Origin: Chitinophagaceae bacterium
Lineage (GTDB): Bacteria; Bacteroidota; Bacteroidia; Chitinophagales; Chitinophagaceae
Length of the DNA stretch: 64,000 nucleotides
Reading direction: 5' to 3'
Assembly (NCBI GenBank): GCA_013140985.1
Contig: JABFRU010000042.1
Coordinates: forward strand, 1 to 64,000
Part shown: positions 61,901 through 64,000 of the stretch, piece after piece
Numbering within the stretch: the first letter of the stretch is position 1
Layout: each line of letters starts with the position of its first letter
Position numbers and translations under genes: made by a program
Notes under the pieces: generated by a model
What the model saw: only the letters and a program-made list of their open reading frames with translations
The model's database searches: none
Told to the model about the DNA's origin: nothing

Positions 61901-62448
61901 CTCCGCAAGGAGAGGGTCGGGGTGAGGCCTTTCTGGTCACCAATGATGAACCAACAGCAGAAGAATTAAAAGTATTACACAACACAATACGTAAAATAGA
62001 ATCTGATACCGAACGATTCAGTTTCAATACCGGTGTCAGCGCATTTATGATCGCTACCAATGAGCTTACCGATCTGAAATGCCATAAAAGAAAAATACTT
62101 GAACCATTACTCATTCTTTTAGCTCCTTACGCACCGCATATTTCAGAGGAATTGTATGCACAGCTACGAAATTCTCCCTCTCCGCCAGGAGAGGGTGGGG
62201 GTGAGGCTTCTATCCTCAATGCTTCCTATCCTGTTTTTGAAGATAAATATGTGAAAGAAACAACCAAAGCTTATCCCGTTGCGATAAATGGAAAGACAAG
62301 ATCGGAACTGACGCTTTCTTTGGATGTAACGCAGGAACAGGTAGAGCAAATAGTTTTGCAGGATCCCATCGTTCAAAAATGGCTGGATGGTAAAACCCCG
62401 AAAAAGATCATTTATGTAAAAAACAAGATGATCAATGTGGTGATATAG
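58978..62448 (+). CDS. leuS: Leucyl-tRNA synthetase with in-frame repeat and DUF559 insertions
   Basis: Charges tRNA-Leu with leucine. 1156 residues, about 200 more than expected. HIGH motif GLHVGH (residues 46-51), KMSKS motif at 909-913, the CP1 editing domain with TTRPDT and GDERDHRF, and the class I anticodon domain are intact. The excess comes from four insertions: residues about 295-461 (a DUF559 nuclease-like domain between two inverted palindromic repeats, placed in CP1 just before VYTTRPDT), and three short ones at about 695-707, 973-984 and 1066-1077 (read as SPSPQGEGRGEA-like peptides). All fall in loops and keep the frame, so the protein is probably active. Without them the length is about 950, normal for the phylum. 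Confidence 0.96.
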   Translation: MEYNFRDIEKKWQQWWSENKVYKVSNDSPKPKCYVLDMFPYPSGAGLHVGHPLGYIASDIYSRYKRLKGFNVLHPMGYDAFGLPAEQYAIEHGIHPAVSTAANIKNFRSQLDKIGFCYDWDREVNTSKPGYYKWTQWIFLQLFNSYFCHTEKKALPISKLIKKYEEKGAVPKTGEFIPGKHFTAEQWKAFSEKEKADVLMRRRLAYCGYGEVNWCEALGTVLANDEVVNGVSERGGHPVVKKTLRQWYLRITEYADRLLEGLDKVDFSDAMKEMQTNWIGKSTGAEIDFKLWGGASPLPSPGGEEISQDPVKEKFFRTADSGNWHILKKYGRENRKDPTEAEDILWQRLRNNQLGAKVRRQHAIQGYIADFVFLEVKLVIEVDGEYHNEEEQKIYDDARTKFLNEFGLQLLRFTNEEVISNTEKVINEIKSSIEQQRQKFKTTAADGELSPSPQGEGRGEAKLRVYTTRPDTIFGVDFMVIAPEHELVEEITTDEQKQAVDEYIAYVKSRSERERMAEKKISGVFTGAYALNPFNGREIPIWISEYVLAGYGTGAIMGVPCGDERDHRFAKHFNIPITNIIGEYYTGEDANPTYDAVLENSDFINGMKMKDAIDVVVRKVEEMGIGQRKVNYKMRDAAFSRQRYWGEPFPIVWKNEIAYPLSESELPVELPHMDDLKPGPDAQGPLANLTEWINLPSPSGEGLGVRREVNTMPGYAGSSWYFLRYMDPDNEKEFCSRKAADYWGQVDLYIGGTEHAVGHLLYSRMWTKFLFDLGLIEHDEPYKRLVNQGMIQGSSRFAYFLTVNYSSLNSESKSTRVFLSKKWVDIIESDNTQKFISEKISEVLGKKIALHHVDVSYGEKPIPTHVDVNIVDGVELDIEAFKRWRSGEYANAEFILEDGKYICGVETEKMSKSKFNTVNPDDLVMKYGADTFRMYEMFLGPVEMSKPWDTKGIEGVHRFLKKFWRLFFKESNSPSPQGEGRGEAFLVTNDEPTAEELKVLHNTIRKIESDTERFSFNTGVSAFMIATNELTDLKCHKRKILEPLLILLAPYAPHISEELYAQLRNSPSPPGEGGGEASILNASYPVFEDKYVKETTKAYPVAINGKTRSELTLSLDVTQEQVEQIVLQDPIVQKWLDGKTPKKIIYVKNKMINVVI
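59860..59890 (-). repeat. Palindromic element copy 1 (inverted, left end of composite)
   Basis: Reads GCCTCACCC to GGAGAGG. The stem CCTCTCC/GGAGAGG has a TGGC loop. In complement it also keeps the AAATT flank seen before copy 5. Confidence 0.8.
60326..60359 (+). repeat. Palindromic element copy 2 (right end of composite)
   Basis: 34 bp: stem CCCTCTCC/GGAGAGGG (8 bp) with GCAA loop, then CCGGGGTGAGGC. Differs from copy 4 at one base. Translated LSPSPQGEGRGEAK. Confidence 0.85.
61060..61096 (+). repeat. Palindromic element copy 3 within leuS
   Basis: 37 bp; stem CCCCTCTCC/GGAGAGGGG (9 bp), loop GTCA, then TTGGGGGTGAGGC. Translated LPSPSGEGLGVRR, just before the conserved NTMPGYAGSSWYF block. 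Confidence 0.85.
61895..61928 (+). repeat. Palindromic element copy 4 within leuS
   Basis: 34 bp; stem CCCTCTCC/GGAGAGGG, GCAA loop, TCGGGGTGAGGC. Preceded by AATT. Translated NSPSPQGEGRGEA in a loop after RFLKKFWRLFF. Confidence 0.85.
62174..62207 (+). repeat. Palindromic element copy 5 within leuS
   Basis: 34 bp; stem CCCTCTCC/GGAGAGGG, GCCA loop, TGGGGGTGAGGC. Preceded by AAATT. Translated NSPSPPGEGGGEA in the loop after ISEELYAQL. Confidence 0.85.
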
Positions 62449-62533
62449 GAGCTTTTTTACATTTGATACGGGATAAAAAGCCATGCAGTAATTCAGGCCT
62501 TTTTCATCGCATAATTTGACCCTATTTCAGGCC

Positions 62534-62560
62534 TTGTCACACCCCGAACTTGTTCCGGGT
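62534..62560. repeat. Diverged copy of the TTGTCACCCCGGACTTGATC-type repeat
   Basis: TTGTCACACCCCGAACTTG followed by TTCCGGGT parallels 54346-54370. It lies in the spacer between leuS and the last gene. Its stem has a one-base bulge and no T-run, so it is not a good terminator. Confidence 0.5.
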
Positions 62561-62671
62561 AAATAAATTATGACCAAAAATTGTTGCACTCAAAAAAAGC
62601 CTTAACTTCCCCCCGCAAAACCATCCAATTTGGGATGAGGCTTATAATATTCTAACAACCAAACTAAGCTT

Positions 62672-64000
62672 ATGAAGAAAATATACTTCCTGGTAACTTC
62701 GTTACTATTGATTACAGGATATGCAGCGCAGAGCCAATGTACTAATGGCTCCGCATTTGGTAGTGCGGTAGCACCCACCACCAACACTACTCCCACTACA
62801 ATTACTACATGTGCTTTTGGCGGTGAGTATAGTACTATAACCGGTGCAACGGCTGGTTCAACTTATTTGTTTAATGCTACCGGGGGAGCAGGTAACTTTA
62901 TAACTATACGCCAGGGAACTCCGGGTGGTGCTGTTCTTGGTTTTGGAGTTCCTCCTCTTAGTGTGGTTTGTACTGTTTCCGGGAATTTATATCTGCATTA
63001 TAATACCAACGCATCTTGCGGAACCGATGGTTCTTGTCATACAGGAACAGTGCAGTGTACAAGCTGCCCGGCTCCTCCGGATCCTTGTACAAGTATCGTC
63101 AACATTCCAGCTTGTGCTACCCCTGTAGTTACAGCGCACAATGGAGCTGGATCATGGAGTGTGACTGCCTGCGGTTTCAGTACGCCGGGACAGGAAAGAA
63201 TATATTCTTTTACCCCTGCGACTACAGGTGTTTATAGCCTTAATGTTACAGCAGTTGGTGTATCAGGCTTTCTTGATTATTACTGGAAATTACAATCTGC
63301 GGGTTGTGGCCCTACAGGATGGACATGTATTGATGATAACAGTGCTGTTGGAACTGATCCTATCGGTTTACTCACAGCAGGCGTACCGATATATATCCTT
63401 GTTGATGATGAAACTACTGCGGCTACCACCCATACTTTCAATATTAGTTGCGGATCAGTTGCCCCTGCCAATGATCTTTGTAGCGGTGCCCTTCCGCTTC
63501 CTTGTAATGGAAGCGTAGCTGGTACCACAGTTGGTTCTACGATCGATGCAGTAGGCACTTGTGTTACAACTTTAAATACGGCAGGAGGTGTATGGTACAC
63601 TTTTGTGGGAAATGGGGCTCCGAATACTATAAGCACATGTACAGGTACAGCTTATGACTCCAAAATTGGTGTGTTCTCAGGTTCCTGTGGTAGTCTGATT
63701 TGTGTAACCGGTAATGATGATGCCTGCGGATTGCAATCATCTGTCACATTTACTGCTAATACAGGTACCACATATTATGTGTTGGTTACAGGATTTGGTT
63801 CGGCAACAGGGGCCTTTACTTTAACAAGAACCAGCGTTCTTCCAAATGATCTGTGTACCGGCGCTATTACTATTAATTGCGGCCAGACCATTACAGGTTC
63901 TACGGCTTGCGGCGCTACAACAGATGCTGTTGCCACATGCGTTACTGCATTGAACACAGCGCCGGGTGTATGGTATCGGTTTGTTGGAGATGCTTCACCG
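62672..64000 (+). CDS. Secreted repeat protein, partial at right edge
   Basis: At least 443 residues; signal peptide MKKIYFLVTSLLLITGYAAQ. The mature part is Cys-, Thr- and Gly-rich. From about residue 264 two tandem units of about 125 residues are visible (periodicity 375 bp, NDLC motif at about 63470 and 63845). Each begins NDLCxGA, has GVWYxFVG, and the complete first unit also has STCTGTAYDSKIGVFSG and VTGNDDACG. This unit occurs in large surface proteins of Bacteroidota that usually end in a T9SS tail, which would lie beyond the window. Even Cys numbers per unit suggest disulfides. Function unknown, probably adhesion or matrix. Confidence 0.75.
   Translation, partial: MKKIYFLVTSLLLITGYAAQSQCTNGSAFGSAVAPTTNTTPTTITTCAFGGEYSTITGATAGSTYLFNATGGAGNFITIRQGTPGGAVLGFGVPPLSVVCTVSGNLYLHYNTNASCGTDGSCHTGTVQCTSCPAPPDPCTSIVNIPACATPVVTAHNGAGSWSVTACGFSTPGQERIYSFTPATTGVYSLNVTAVGVSGFLDYYWKLQSAGCGPTGWTCIDDNSAVGTDPIGLLTAGVPIYILVDDETTAATTHTFNISCGSVAPANDLCSGALPLPCNGSVAGTTVGSTIDAVGTCVTTLNTAGGVWYTFVGNGAPNTISTCTGTAYDSKIGVFSGSCGSLICVTGNDDACGLQSSVTFTANTGTTYYVLVTGFGSATGAFTLTRTSVLPNDLCTGAITINCGQTITGSTACGATTDAVATCVTALNTAPGVWYRFVGDASP

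Overview
The window reads as chromosome of a Bacteroidota bacterium, most likely a member of the Chitinophagaceae or a close relative. The evidence is: AT-rich genes with few Shine-Dalgarno sites; promoters of the TAnnTTTG (-7) type; two TonB-dependent receptors with N-terminal carboxypeptidase-regulatory-like domains; many secreted proteins ending in a type IX secretion (T9SS) sorting tail; the FtsX, DUF3098, UppP gene order; and a LeuRS with the Bacteroidota insertions. Genus is inference. I see no rRNA, tRNA, CRISPR array or classical insertion sequence.

Layout. 1-14.2 kb is a phosphate-acquisition neighbourhood: a PiT transporter with its DUF47 partner, an OprO/P-type porin, a TonB receptor with a beta-helix lipoprotein, a transglutaminase-like protein, an alkaline-phosphatase-superfamily protein, two small Cys-rich secreted proteins and a PhoR/PhoB-like two-component pair. 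Two promoters here carry exact 11-bp direct-repeat arrays like PhoB boxes, and one of them drives a structured leader that ends in a strong terminator. 14.4-19.6 kb holds a large secreted protein with a possible caspase-like end, an MsbA-like ABC exporter and a PqqB-like metallo-hydrolase. 19.7-24.1 kb is an ATP synthase operon, atpB-E-F-H-A, without the expected atpG. 24.3-30.5 kb has a T9SS protein and a TonB receptor/TPR/two membrane proteins/winged-helix operon. 31.3-35.1 kb has an ABC transporter with a LolA-like protein and pdxA. 35.3-46.7 kb is a run of four large T9SS cargo proteins, two of them paralogues. 46.7-58.8 kb is mostly housekeeping (rsmA, a hydroxyacid dehydrogenase, greA, HIT, ruvC, flippase-like, DUF3108, MBL, MFS, uppP, DUF3098, ftsX), with a frameshifted metalloprotease gene in the middle. 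leuS follows, and a partial repeat-rich secreted protein reaches the right edge.

Most unusual content. (1) leuS contains five copies of a roughly 35-bp palindromic element, all in frame. Two of them are inverted and bracket a complete DUF559 (PD-(D/E)XK nuclease-like) domain translated as part of LeuRS. This looks like a protein-invading mobile element with non-autonomous short copies. (2) The Pho-box arrays and a possible phosphate-regulated small RNA or attenuator. (3) At least nine intergenic spacers are filled with word-like inverted repeats, each of a different motif, including three successive spacers of the ATP synthase operon. (4) greA has a hairpin plus T-tract between promoter and start, with an exceptional Shine-Dalgarno site, reminiscent of the E. 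coli greA leader that yields GraL RNAs.
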